This document shows positions 45,227 to 56,800 of a stretch of 64,000 nt of DNA, one piece after another. This DNA comes from Dendrocalamus latiflorus (Eukaryota > Streptophyta > Magnoliopsida > Poales > Poaceae): contig CM029669.1 in NCBI GenBank assembly GCA_017311315.1, positions 21,401,683-21,465,682 of the forward strand. The letters are read 5' to 3'. The notes below the pieces were generated by a model. It was not told the origin of the DNA. It saw only the letters and a list, made by a program, of their open reading frames with translations, and made no database searches. A program made the position numbers and the translations under genes. Position 1 is the first letter of the stretch. Each line of letters begins with the position of its first letter.

Positions 45227-47346
45227 TGTAACACTTTAGCCCTCCACAAGGCCCAAAATGCTACCACCACACACTTACCATCTTAACGGGGAGCAACCAA
45301 CATATGAATATAGTATATTTGTAGTGAGCTAACTAACTTCATATTGCACGTAACCCTTACAAAACCTGAACTTTGAGTTCCATGACCATGGGGACTCACC
45401 ACCATGGTCTCGGATGCACTAAACCAAACGGCTCGCAAGTAAATTCAACCAAACGGCGAGCCACAAAAGTCTTAACACTAGATTAAACATAAAAGCCCAG
45501 TGTAAGGCTAAGCTGTTATTTCATATGTGTAGTGTCAAAAGGACTATCCCCATTCCATGCATGTTGCCATCATTCACCTAAAAACAACGACAAAGCAAGG
45601 GGTGAGTCCGGAGACTCAGCAAGCATACGATAAAATAATTTTACCACTTTAGTAATTCAATCGATTTCATAAACTGTAAGCTGTAAATCAACTCTATGAC
45701 TGTAAACTGTAAATCAAATCCATAACTATAAACTGTAAATCAATTCTATGTCTGTAGACTGTAAATCAATTCTATGACTGTGAACTGTAAATCAAGTCTG
45801 TAATTGTAAACTGTAAACTCATAACTCTCTGTAACTATATCACTTTCTCTGTCACTTTCATGTAATGCAATACCATGCAATGCATTTGTAACTGTACCTT
45901 AGACCGGTATAGCGGAGGGTACACCTGTCGATGTCACCCTCTTGCTCCATCCCGTGGAGGTGCCTACCTCTGTAGATCTTATTCAAGAACATTCCGGACT
46001 AATCATATGACTTTCTCACCGACCTAGGTCTTATGCATTTTGCATGATGCAACATTCTTCAAATATGGATGTCTAATTATAAGCTGTACTCATCAAGGTA
46101 TGATTAGTCCATAATCACATACATCATCTCGTAAATATTGTAAATCATGGCATGGAAATACGTATAACAAACATTCATCATAGTTCACTGTTCTACCATA
46201 CACTTGCCTGTTAACCTGGCGAACAGTGCGTGGACGGCACCAGATTCGAACCGTCACTTGAACAAGTATTAACTATTTCAATTCATTACTAATGCAATAC
46301 ATTCATATACGAGCAAATGACATCACTTTAACACCCAATCCGACATAACCAATTCCTGTCCCACTAGGCAACTTCCCATTGTCCTAGTGCTTAACCAATC
46401 CGAAAATTTAGCGATTTTGTCATTTACACTCGTGGATCGAATTCTACACGCTTAATCTCTCTTCAATCGGTCACATTATTTAACCTCAATTTATTCTCTC
46501 CCACTCCCTCTCTCACCACGGATCGACCAGATCAATAGTGGCAGCACCGATTTCACCGTTCAAGCATTCATATTAATAAATGATATCTTAATGGCTATAC
46601 GAATCAATTCTAACAATCGACATAATAACTTATGCAAGATTCAGTGAATAAGTAGGGAAAAAAGTATTCAAGGCGTTACCCTGGCTTCAAACAACTGGAG
46701 CGGGGCACTTGTCGCTTCTTAGCCGGAGCTGACAGTGGGCCAGACTTTCCTTTCCTCTTCCTCCTCTTTTCCTTCCTCTCTTCTCTTCTTCTTCTCTCTC
46801 TCCCTTTTTTTCCTTCCAGCGCTGGTGCTTCCTTCTTTTCTTTTCTCCAGTCGACCGGCTCCTCCGGTCTCCCTCCTCACGGCCAGCTCATTCCAGTCGC
46901 CTCCTCTTCTCTTCTCAGTCAGCCGGCTCCCTCCCCTCTCTTCCAACCACCCAGCTCCTCCCTCCTTTGCTATTGGCTGGCCAGCCCTCCACTCCCGTGG
47001 AGCGGCAGCAGCAGCAGGGGCAGGGAGGCGAGGCACGAGCGAGGGGTAGCAGCAAGGGAGGCGACGACGACGGCTATGGGAGGGTGGCAAGCGACAGCGC
47101 CGGTAGCAGCAAGGGAGGCGAGGCACGGCCGAAGGAGCAGCACGAGGGTAGGCGGCGGTGGCGACGGCTGGGCACGGCGGCAGCAAGCGCAAGGGGAAGG
47201 CAGCGGCTCGCACGAGCGGGGGCGGCAGCAAGGTGAGTACGAGGGAGAAGCCAAAATGGCTTTTGCCTCCTCCTTCACCTGGCTTTCTTCTCTCTTATAG
47301 GGCTGCGAGATGAACCGGGTTGGGCCGAGCCAGCCCAGGTGTTACA
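45227..47346 (-). repeat. 5' LTR of decayed Ty3/gypsy element (minus strand)
   Basis: 2120 bp with inverted ends TGTAACAC...GTGTTACA, adjoining the primer-binding site on its left. The minus-strand TATA box (CCTATAAGAGAG) is at about 47290-47301. A GC-rich promoter-like block spans 46735-47250; long frames there are compositional. A short AACTGTAAATCAA repeat series lies at 45675-45815. The right edge abuts PPR coding sequence at 47347. Confidence 0.85.
45675..45815 (+). repeat. Short tandem repeat (CTGTAAATCAA series)
   Basis: About five units of roughly 30-32 bp containing AACTGTAAATCAA.TC.ATG, inside the gypsy 5' LTR. Confidence 0.75.
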
Positions 47347-48236
47347 CGTGCCTCATTGCTGCGGCGCCCCGCCGCCTCTCGGCGTACGCGCCCCTCCGCC
47401 GCTTCGACGAGATCCTCCTCGCCGTGCGGGAGCTCTCCGCACACGACCCCGCTGCGGCGCGCGGGCTCTACCTGCTCGCCGTCTCCTGCTTTGGCGCCAC
47501 CGGCAAGCTCGCCCTTATGGAGGACGCCGTCCAAGAAATGGCCCGGCTTTGCCTCCACGTCAACTCCGCCACCGGCAACGCCTTTGTGCAACACTACTCG
47601 GCCTCCGGCACCGTCCCGCAGATGGAGGCGGCCTACCGCCGGCTCAAGAGGTCCGGCCTGCTCATCTCCACGGACGCCATCTGTGCCGTGGCCTCGGGGA
47701 GTTCGTGAACGACGTCGGCCTCGGCGAGTTCGTGAACGACGTCGGCCTCGGCCGCCACAACACCGGCAACCTGTTCTGGAACCTCTACCTCCTCTCCTTC
47801 GCGGCCAACTTCAAGATGAAGTCCCTGCAGCGCGCCTTCGTGGAGATGGTCGCCGCCGGCTTCCGGGCGGACCTCACCACCTTCAATATCCGCGCCGCGG
47901 CCTTCTCCAAGATGTGCATGTTCTGGGACCTCCACCTCAGCGCCGAGAAGATGAGGCGCGACGGCGTCGCGCCGGACCTCGTCACGCACGGCTGCTTCGT
48001 GGACGCCTACCTGGAGCGGCTGCTCACGCGCAACCTCATCTTCGCGTTCGACCGGCTGGACGGCGCCGGCGAGCCCGTCGTGGCCACGGACGACATCATG
48101 TTCGAGGCATTCGGCAAGGGCGGCTTCCACGCGAGCTCCGAGGCGTTGCTGGAGGCGGCGGTGGACGTATTACAAGTTGCTCGGCGTCCACCTGAGGAAG
48201 CAGCACAGGAAAAACCAAATCTTTTGGAACTATTGA
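47347..48236 (+). pseudogene. Pentatricopeptide-repeat gene, truncated and frameshifted
   Basis: GC-rich coding sequence in three successive frames. 47347-47697 encodes a PPR-like helical region (AMEAAYRRLKRSGLLISTD-type repeats). After a frame change, 47699-48150 encodes EFVNDVGLG twice (27-bp tandem duplication 47699-47725 / 47726-47752) and PPR motifs such as TTFNIRAAAFSKM. After a second change near 48155, RRWTYYKLLGVHLRKQHRKN and IFWNY run to TGA 48234-48236. The ending resembles plant PPR proteins of the At3g42630 type (organellar RNA-binding). The 5' part is missing because the sequence abuts an LTR at 47346; an ATG at 47310 inside the LTR gives only a chance start. Two frame breaks plus truncation argue for a pseudogene. 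Confidence 0.75.
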
Positions 48237-48493
48237 TACTGATCAGCTCAGCAGTGGTGCAGTAGTAGCAGATGATGTAATGTACAGTGATTATATTATG
48301 CTTGCAAAGCAAAAATCAAAGACGTAGAGTTTGGTATGATCATGCCAACAGTGATTTATATTCTTCCTAAAAAATTATAATATTCACATCAACTGTTTTT
48401 TTGTTCTGAAATGGTACCTGATACAACCGTGAATCCTGAAGAAACAACCTATATGGAACTTGGAATTGCCAGGAGGAAAACAGAGATATATGA

Positions 48494-51400
48494 TTACACC
48501 AGGTATGAAGACATAATATTCCAGCTAATTTTCATGTGCGCAGGCATTGACGCGATGAACCTTAGGAGATTGGGCTTCTCCTTGGACCATGGAGCGCCAT
48601 TATCATGCCACTCTCCAGTGTTGCTCAGGAACTTCGCGATGTTAGGGATCACCATCTCCCGGCAATGCAGGTGCAGCAAAGGGACTTTAGAGAGAACACT
48701 ACCCTTCTGAACCTCCAAGCCTTCAGGCCGCCTCAGCTTGTATGGTTCACCAGTGAATGGCTCAAAGTCTGGTTGAGGATTCTGCTTCCACCTTTGGTGA
48801 ACAAACCACCCATACTTGTAATCTCCAACGATGGGAGTCCCTAGTGCTTCTGCACAATGCACTCGAAGCTGCAGAGGGAGCAGAATATCAAGACTGATGT
48901 TGTCAGTTCGAAAATATCAATTACATATTAAAGATATGAGAACATATTGTCTGTATTTATGAAATAACTTGGGCATTTAAGAAAAAAGATGTACCCCTAT
49001 GAACAAAGTAGGGAACATCTTCATATATTTAACAGAATTATACTTCGCAAAGAGTGAACAGAATATGTGTATTATGCGGGCACCTGATGCTTCCGGCCTG
49101 TCAATGGGCGCAGCTCAATCCATGAGCAGCCATTAATGGTTGGTCCCATTACCCGATACTCTGTTACAGCTTCTTGTGCACCATCTATGCCAGAGGGATG
49201 GGCCAGAATGACCCTCTCTGCTTTCCCATCATCAAGAAGTACCTAAATAAAAAAAATCCTTGTTTCAGGACACATATCTTACCAAATATGACATGATCTA
49301 TGAACAAACTTGTTTCAATCTGTGTCAAGGATGAACTAAGTGTGATGGTTCAACTGAATAAGAAAGTACCTTTGAAAGAGGAGCAGATATCACTCCTTCC
49401 CTTTCTTTAGGAGTTCCGATAACCAGTGCCCAGTACCTCTGCATGTATGCTTCACAGGCAGTATTCCATGTCTGCAGGATTTGCCAACAATATAAGTTAC
49501 TACTATCTAGCTATGACAAAAGGTGAGTTAATTCAAAAGAATTAAATGGAACACAACAGTCACAGGCTCCATGAATTGGTGTTTACCTGAGAATTTGTTC
49601 TCGCCAAATTTATGCTAGTAAAAAGCCAGTGCAGTCGAGTAAAGCTTTCTTTTGTTCTCCCCATCACCATCAAACCACTACTGTCTCTGTCCAGTCGATG
49701 GACCTGTGCACACAAGCCATAGGAAAAAAATTGAGAGAGCTTAGAATTATACATGGTGGTCGAATGAAGACAAACAACTCTTGACTCTAGAGTCTAGAGC
49801 TCACCAATTTCGGGCCATCTTCATTTCCGTATGGCAGTGCTGCTGCTGCAAGCACATCCATGCTGTTATGTACTGGCAAATGTCCCTTCATGGGCACTTT
49901 TGGGGGCTTGTTAAGCACAAGTATAGCAGAGTCCTGTAGTCTCAAATTTCCAGCATGCAATGATAAATAATGAAAAACAAAATTAACAAAATCTGACAAA
50001 ACAACGTAATGATGATGCAAAGTTGACACCTGTCATCAAGAGACAAGCACTATAAATTATGAATAGCATTCTTATGATATTGTGGAGAATTGGAGATACC
50101 ATAATATGTATAACAACATCGATTTAATCATATCAATACACTGTGTGCCCAATTTTGAGTATACTAAGTTATTGGCAATACAGAGGCTTACACAAGTAGC
50201 AGAAAAGCTATTGTTACTGCTGTAATTTTGTAAGCTACTAAGCATGGAACAACGATGGCAATGCAACATACAGCAAAAAATTACCCTGTACATGACAAGT
50301 CTTCTCAGGTACTCAATCTCATCTTTATTGGGATGAAGCGTGGCAGTGGGAATTGTTTCATACCGCTTCTTTATCTCACCCTCAGCAACTGAAACTGGGA
50401 GATGAATTCTCATGCCAGGCTCCATCACATCATTATGTTTAATCTGCAACAAACTGCTAAGCATATTTACTTCATTCACATAGTTCAACAACATATATAG
50501 AAGAAGAAAAAAAAGAATACAGAATAAAGCCTTCATTATATACCTTTTTCAAATGATGCTTCTGGCTTTGAATGCTCTCAGCTGAAGCCTCATGATCTGA
50601 GCACTCAGAGAAAACCTGATAAATGGGTAGCAGCTAGTTTTATATCAGACAAAACAAGGGTGCCATAAATAAACTTATCGAGATGGCAAACTCTTGAAGG
50701 AAACTTATAATCATTATGCTATTACGAATGTTGCAAAGGCTGATAGCCTAGTCGTGAAAGAAGCTACAATGCAGACCCTACCGAAACAGCACTTTGCTGC
50801 AACAGTTCACACTCACCGTTGCAAAGGCAGATAACCTAATCATGAAAGAAGCTACATTCCAGACACTAATAAAACAGCACTTCACCGCAACAGTTCACAC
50901 TCCAAACAAGCAATTAATGCAACAGAACATCAAGCCCATTAGGGGATGCACACAAGGAGGAGGGGCCGCAGCATGGAATAACCAGCACACATGCATATCT
51001 TCATATTTGGAATAGTTATATGCATATCTTCATAGTTGGTTTGATTATATGCATATCTTTATATTTGAATAGTTTAGATATGATCTTATCTTTAGTTGAT
51101 TGGTTGCATTAGATATCCTTGTTAGGTGGCTGGCTATATAAGCACGGCATTGTCATCCCCTTTCATCAAGCAAGAGATAAACAAAAAAGGTTCATCCCAG
51201 CCTTAGTCTCCTCTCTCCCAACCACGCCACTGCCGCCCGGCCATTCTCTCAGCGGTGTTTATCAAGTTATGATCTAAAGACCCTGACAGTAACACTTTTT
51301 TTCAAGAATTCGCAGGAGAACTGTGCATCATATCATTGAATCCACATATGAACACTAACCACAAAAGAAAAGATGCAATCTTTGCACTAAAGTTGAAAAT

Positions 51401-52870
51401 TTACGATCATGATGGTATTATCAGTGTTGCAAAGGCAGAACACCTAAGCACAAAAGGAGCTACATTGGAGATACTACCTTGACCACTAGATTCCACACTC
51501 CAAACAAGCAATTCACGCTGGGGAACATCTGAATCCCATTCTTCCCACATATTCACACTAACTAACCAAAAATATGTAGCCTTTGCACCGAAGTTGCAAC
51601 TAATAAGAAGGCCTGTACAAACAAAAAGAGGCGCCCATACCAGCCTCCTGCACGACCTCCTGCGGCACATCGGTGAAGCGGTGCTTCACCCAGCTGACCG
51701 CAGTCACGCGCCGCGGCACCACTTTCCTCCCGGGGAGTGGCTCAGTCCTGGCGGGGAACAGCGGCAGCGAGAGCAGCTGCCGCGGCCTAGGCCTGGGCTT
51801 GGGCGCGCCAAGGCCGGCCACGTTGTTCCCATCCACGCCGACCACCGTGTCCACCACAGCAGCATGGAATAACTGGCACACATGCATATCTTCATATTTG
51901 GAATAGTTAGATGCATATCTTCATATTTGGAATAGTTAGATGCATTTCTTCATAGTTGGTTTGATTATATGCATATCTTTATATTTGAATAGTTTAGATA
52001 TGATCTTATCTTTAGTTGATTGGTTGCATTAGATATCCTTGTTAGGTGGCCGGCTATATAAGCACGGTATTGTCATCCCCATTCATCAAGCAAGAGATAA
52101 ACAAAAAAGGTTCATCCCAGCCTTAGTCTCCTCTCTCCCAACCACACCGTTGCCGCCCGGCCATCCTCTTGGCGGTTTTTATCCCGTTATGATCTAAAGA
52201 CCATGACAGTAACACCTTTTTTCCAAGGATTCGCAGGAGAACTGTGCATCATATCATTGAATCCACATATTAACACTAACTACAAAAAAAAGATGCAATC
52301 TTTGCACTAAAGTTGAAAATTTACAATCATGACGGTATTATCAGTGTTGCAAAGGCAGAACACCTAAGCATGAAAGAAGCTACATTGGAGATACTACCTT
52401 GACCACTAGATTCCACACCAAGCAAGCAATTCACGCCGGGGAACATCTGAATCCCATTCTTCCCACATATTCACACTAACTAACCAAAAATATGTAGCCT
52501 TTGCACTGAAGTTGCAACTAATAAGAAGGCCTGTACAAAAAAAAAGAGGCGCCCATACCAGCCTCTTGTTGAAGTGTGCCTGCACGACCTCCTGCGGCAC
52601 GTCGGTGAAGCAGTGCTTCACCCAGCTGACCGCAGTCACGCGCCGCGGCGCCACCTTCCTCCCGGGGAGCGGGTCGGTCCCGGCGGGGAACGGCGGCAGC
52701 GAGAGCAGCTGCCGCGGCCTAGGCCCGGGCTTGGGCGCGCCGAGGCGGGCCACGTTGTTCCCGTCCACGCGGACCACCGGGTCCACCGCAGCGGGCGCCG
52801 GCTGCGCCAACCGCGACAGCCGCCGCAGCGCGGCCGGCCATGACCCCAGGCGGCGGTGGCGACACAGCAT
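48494..52870 (-). CDS. Mitochondrial RNA pseudouridine synthase, RluA family (PUS3/PUS4 type)
   Basis: Eight minus-strand exons: 52870-52559, 50615-50544, 50443-50285, 49933-49805, 49703-49587, 49471-49370, 49242-49084, 48868-48494; all phase-0 joins with GT-AG introns, giving 474 aa. The enzyme converts uridine to pseudouridine in RNA. The Arg-rich N-terminus (MLCRHRRLGSWPAALRRLSR) fits a mitochondrial presequence. Catalytic motif HRLDRDSSG at about residues 226-234 contains the active-site Asp (about 229). Other family motifs: ILVLNKPPKVP, ELRPLTGRKHQ, HCAEALGTPIVGDYKYG, and the plant-specific tail ending KISWNIMSSYLV. It resembles Arabidopsis mitochondrial RNA pseudouridine synthase 3 most closely from memory. 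Intron 1 (1.9 kb) carries a tandem duplication including a broken copy of exon 1. Confidence 0.92.
50731..50935 (+). repeat. Intronic repeat, four dispersed copies
   Basis: TTGCAAAGGCAGATAACC-type unit followed by AAAGAAGCTACA and TTCACACTCC. Copies start at 50731, 50819, 51427 and 52347, all within pseudouridine synthase intron 1. The first two are adjacent (88 bp apart); the other two are carried by the larger duplication. Confidence 0.8.
50970..52800. repeat. Tandem duplication of about 0.9 kb in the pseudouridine synthase gene
   Basis: Unit A (about 50970-51860) and unit B (about 51861-52795) are highly similar along their length. Each starts AGCATGGAATAAC..GCACACATGC, includes an LTR-like stretch with a TATA box (GCTATATAAGCACGG), then intron sequence, then exon 1 sequence. 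Unit B contains the true exon 1. Unit A holds a partial exon 1 (about 51630-51860, minus strand) with a 14-nt deletion just before the splice donor and no start codon, so it is not usable as coding sequence. Confidence 0.85.
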
Positions 52871-53697
52871 TCTGCGAGCGATACTCTGGTGGCCACTGGC
52901 TATTACGGGCCTGCTAAATTGTGAAACCAGGGGCGGAGCCACCGGGTGGGCTTCGTCAGGCTTCAGCCCACCCTCCGGCACGCCCCGAACCCCCAAGCTG
53001 GGCCGGCCCAGCAGAGACCCACCCCATGCGTCAGGCGAAGCACACCACCCCACGCCCACGCAATCCACGCAAAGACCGCAGTCCAACGCATGGGAGAGAC
53101 GTGGGTCGAGGGGGTTCGTACGCACCTAGGGCTAACGGCGGCGGCGGCGCCCAACGGAGAGCAGAGAAGAGCCGCGCAGATTCGGGGCCCGTCGCGCGGA
53201 TAATCCAGCCCAAGACAATTATCTCTAGGCCAGTTGCCCCAATAATCCAGCCCTTGATGCAGTTTGGCGGTGTCAGGCGATGGCGGTGCGGGAAGGGGGA
53301 GGAAGGGTTTGGAAGTTTGGAGAGCTGGGGGAGGTGTTGGGGTGCGGGCCGGCAAAGGTGGCAGCTCGGGGTGACCTGCCTTTTTGGTGTTGCGTCTGGA
53401 TTTTGTTAAGTATGGTTTTGATTTGCTTTGGAACAAAGTGTTTGTTATCCGTTTTCGATCTAAACCCAGTTATGTATCTGTTACAACGATATCGTATCTG
53501 AAACTCTAAATATTTATATCTAATTTTACTATATCCAACTTTAAATCCAATAAATAATATTAATTAAAATATAATATAAATAGCACCCATCCGAATCCAA
53601 TCCGGTGCACCCCTGCACCCACCCGTGAAGTCGTAGGCGTTTCGCGCTTTACGCCGATTCTTTTCAACACCACGTCGCCACCACCCTTCTTTCTTGT

Positions 53698-53729
<32 letters not shown>

Positions 53730-53891
53730 TCCTCCCCTTCCAACAAAAGCCGCAAGCTTCTCAAAAAAAAAAAAAAAACAAAAGCCGCAAGAAGCGGCGA
53801 AGAGAAGGGCGCCACCCTTTTGCGCTTGGGCCCCTGCCGCCCCTCCCATTCCGCATATTTGTTTAGTATTCAAGGAACCGAGGCCTGAGCC
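52871..53891. promoter_or_regulatory. Shared upstream region of pseudouridine synthase and BTL1
   Basis: 1.02 kb between divergent start codons. It holds a CT microsatellite (about 53699-53724) and an A-run (about 53763-53778) near BTL1, probably in its 5' UTR. The sequence AGGGGCGGAGCCACC (about 52929) and, on the minus strand, CAGGGGTGCACCGGATTGG (ending at 53615) resemble ends of grass hAT-type MITEs, but no matching target duplication was found. Core promoter elements could not be assigned with confidence. Confidence 0.5.
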
Positions 53892-56800
53892 ATGGGCATG
53901 GAGGAGGTGGGGCGTGCCGGCGGCAGCGGCGGCAAGAAGCTCGCGCTCGCCAGCATCGGCTTCGCCGACGTGCGCGTGGGTGCCGCGGCGGGCGGCGGAT
54001 ACAAGGAGGACCTGCTCGTCGTGAGGCTTCCCAAGGACGACGTCCTCGACGGCGCCAAGGCCGTCTTGCTGCCGGACGTCGGCGCAGCCGTCAGGGTAAG
54101 GAACTGCAGATCCCAGCCTCTCGGTTAGTGCGATATGTTAGCTTTACCTGTGTATATGGTTGGTGCAAATCGGGACGTTTTGGAAATTGCTTGGGCCGCA
54201 AAGGCGCGAGCTTTGCTTCTTTTTTTCTTTACTGAAATTCTTGTGCTTGTTCGATCGTAGAGGAATACGATTTTGCTTGGACTTTTGGTTTTGGACTGAG
54301 TTTGTGGTAAAGGTGACGCCTTTTTTCTGATTCCTCGCTGTTTTTCTTATATTCGTTCTGTAACTGATTCATCGGGGAAACAGTTTCTTTTTCGTTGAAG
54401 CTTTTCTCTGTTTGGTCTCAAACCATCGAGTTTTTTTCTTGCTTGAAAATTCAACTTCTGGTATTTTTTTTTATGCCTTCTGTTTTGCTCTATTTTAACT
54501 GTGATGTATCGATCCCAACTCGTTGTCTAATTCGTTCAAATATTGTGATCATGTTGTTGATAGCTTAGTCTTGAATCTTGATCAGGGTACTTATGATAAA
54601 GACAAAGTTGCTTCGTTATCCATTGCAATTGTTTATTAGTTAATAACACTTTTAAAAATTGCTAATTTGTTGTAAAGTCGTCTTGATCTAGGCGGGCATC
54701 CCAAAGTGTTGCTGGTGGCTCGTTGTGGTGAAGTGTAATAGTTAATTCGTGTCGTTAGTTTTAACGTCTATTTTCTGTTAGGCTTACTTTTACGTACTTT
54801 CCTGTCCATGGAAGTGCTGACTTTGAGGCTCTTGCTATGACACCATGACTGTTAGTATGTCTCCTAATTTTAGGATTAGTTTGACGCGTGCATACGTCTA
54901 TTTCCCATTGCCATGTGCCCATGCCCCACAGCAACAGCGTTGCGGAGTGTTCTTTGTACTTATCTTAGATATTTCTTCTGAAAAGACCTGGAGCTGATCA
55001 GTTGAAAGATATACATATATGAATAATCTGTTCTAATAACATGGTCCGCGGTGAATAAACGTTTTTCCTTCTTTTTGGAAAAACATTGTACTTATCGTGC
55101 TCTTTGTATACCAGACATTTTGGAAAAATTGTAAGCTTCAGACAATCGCTATCATTTAGATCCTTAGCTAAATTTTAACGTGATTAGAGAAAGTAGTTTT
55201 TGTGTGTGTTTAGCTACTTTAGTGAATGATTTTGATTGTTTTGGGAATATTATTCTGACTTGTTTGGATGAGGTGTAAGATGTTTCTTTCAACGATGACA
55301 CATATTTTGTCCTTTGGTACCTGAGATTTTTCTTGGTCTTCCCGCATCTACCACGTGTAGAATAGCACTATCTTTTAGTTATTCTCCCTTTTTTTCCCTT
55401 TCAACTTCCAACTCCCAAATTGGACTGGGTCATGTGGAACAAAAACGACAACAATTCAAATTTGCCCTGCTATTTGTGATCTTGCCCCTCTGTAGGAACT
55501 TTCATGCTGACAACTGGGAAAACTCAAGTTACTCAACCCATTGAGCTGCAGTTTAGGAGTTCACAAGGGTGATCAGAGTTCCAGACTGGGGTGGTGTCCT
55601 ATGAATAAAGTGAATGCTGTAACATGGATTAGATACTGATAAAATGCAAGAAATAATAACTGTAGACAACACTCATCCAATCACCTGAATGCACTGGGGA
55701 CCTTATAGATCTTATCAGATATTTATGGCTTATAAATCCACAAACGAATGCAACGGCTGATTTTGCATGAATTGTATAAGATGCTGTTGACACTAGCTGG
55801 TCTTATTCAAAAGGAAATGAGGGGATTCTAGCTGTGCATAATGTGATGGAAATTTTACTACAAGCATCTTTGTTACAATTTCTACCACGTCAAAACACTT
55901 GCATACGCTATTGGATGCTTGTGTTAATATGCATAGAGGAAGGGATGAATGGCATCAAGGTTAGATCTATATTACACAACCCAAAGGGCAATATATAGTG
56001 AATACAAAACACACATAACCCTAAACCCTAGACAATAGGAAAGGCACTAATACCCTTAACACCCCTTCTCGAATGTAAGGCATATGCAGTAACATTGCAT
56101 TTGAAAAGGTTGGCACTAAAATAGGGAAAATCCGAAGTCCGAGTCTTGAAGATGTCGTCATAGCGTGCGACTCTTAGAAAGTTGTGTCAAGTACCAACCA
56201 TCCGGAATCGTGCAACCGTCCAGAAAGCATAAAGTGCAAGGGTTGGGAAAGTAGAGAAAAGCGGGAGCAAACTCGACCGCGGCAACACGATAAAGAGGAT
56301 GTGGAAGGTGACACAAAAAAAAGCAAAAGGGCTGTCAAATCAAGCCGAAGAGAGAGATAAAAGCATAGCAGCACAGATCGAAACCCGAGACGGCGGTGGC
56401 GCAGAAGAGAAGCGTGGTGGCCTTGGAAATTTGGAGCCACGGCTCAAAGAAAAGCGGCGGTAGCATAAAGACCTCTATGATCTGTAGCGGCTCAAAGAGA
56501 AGAGCGTTGGCTGCGGCTAGAAGGAGAGGACCACACTCATCCGAAGCAAGCAGGAGGTGGGCGACGGGATATGGCGGCTCGAGCAGGAGGGGGTGGCACG
56601 GGGGTCCGGAGGCGGCGATGCGGGCGCGGCATGGCGGCCGGGAGACAGAGGCGGTGTGGCATGGCGCGGGCGGCGTCGGGGGCGGTCGGATCCGGGGCAA
56701 CGGTGGTCGAATTTGAGACGGGGATTGGCAGGCGGAGATGGAGGGTAGCCGTGGGCTCTGGTGGCCCGAGCAGCAACAGGAGGAGCAGAAAATCGAGCTT

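Noticed and set aside
46719..47278. 170-aa and similar frames near the PPR gene
   Set aside because: They are within the gypsy LTR, low-complexity on both strands.
52928..53615. A complete hAT element in the shared promoter
   Set aside because: Both edges resemble hAT ends, but the two ends do not match each other well and the 8-bp flanks (TGTGAAAC and CACCCACC) differ.
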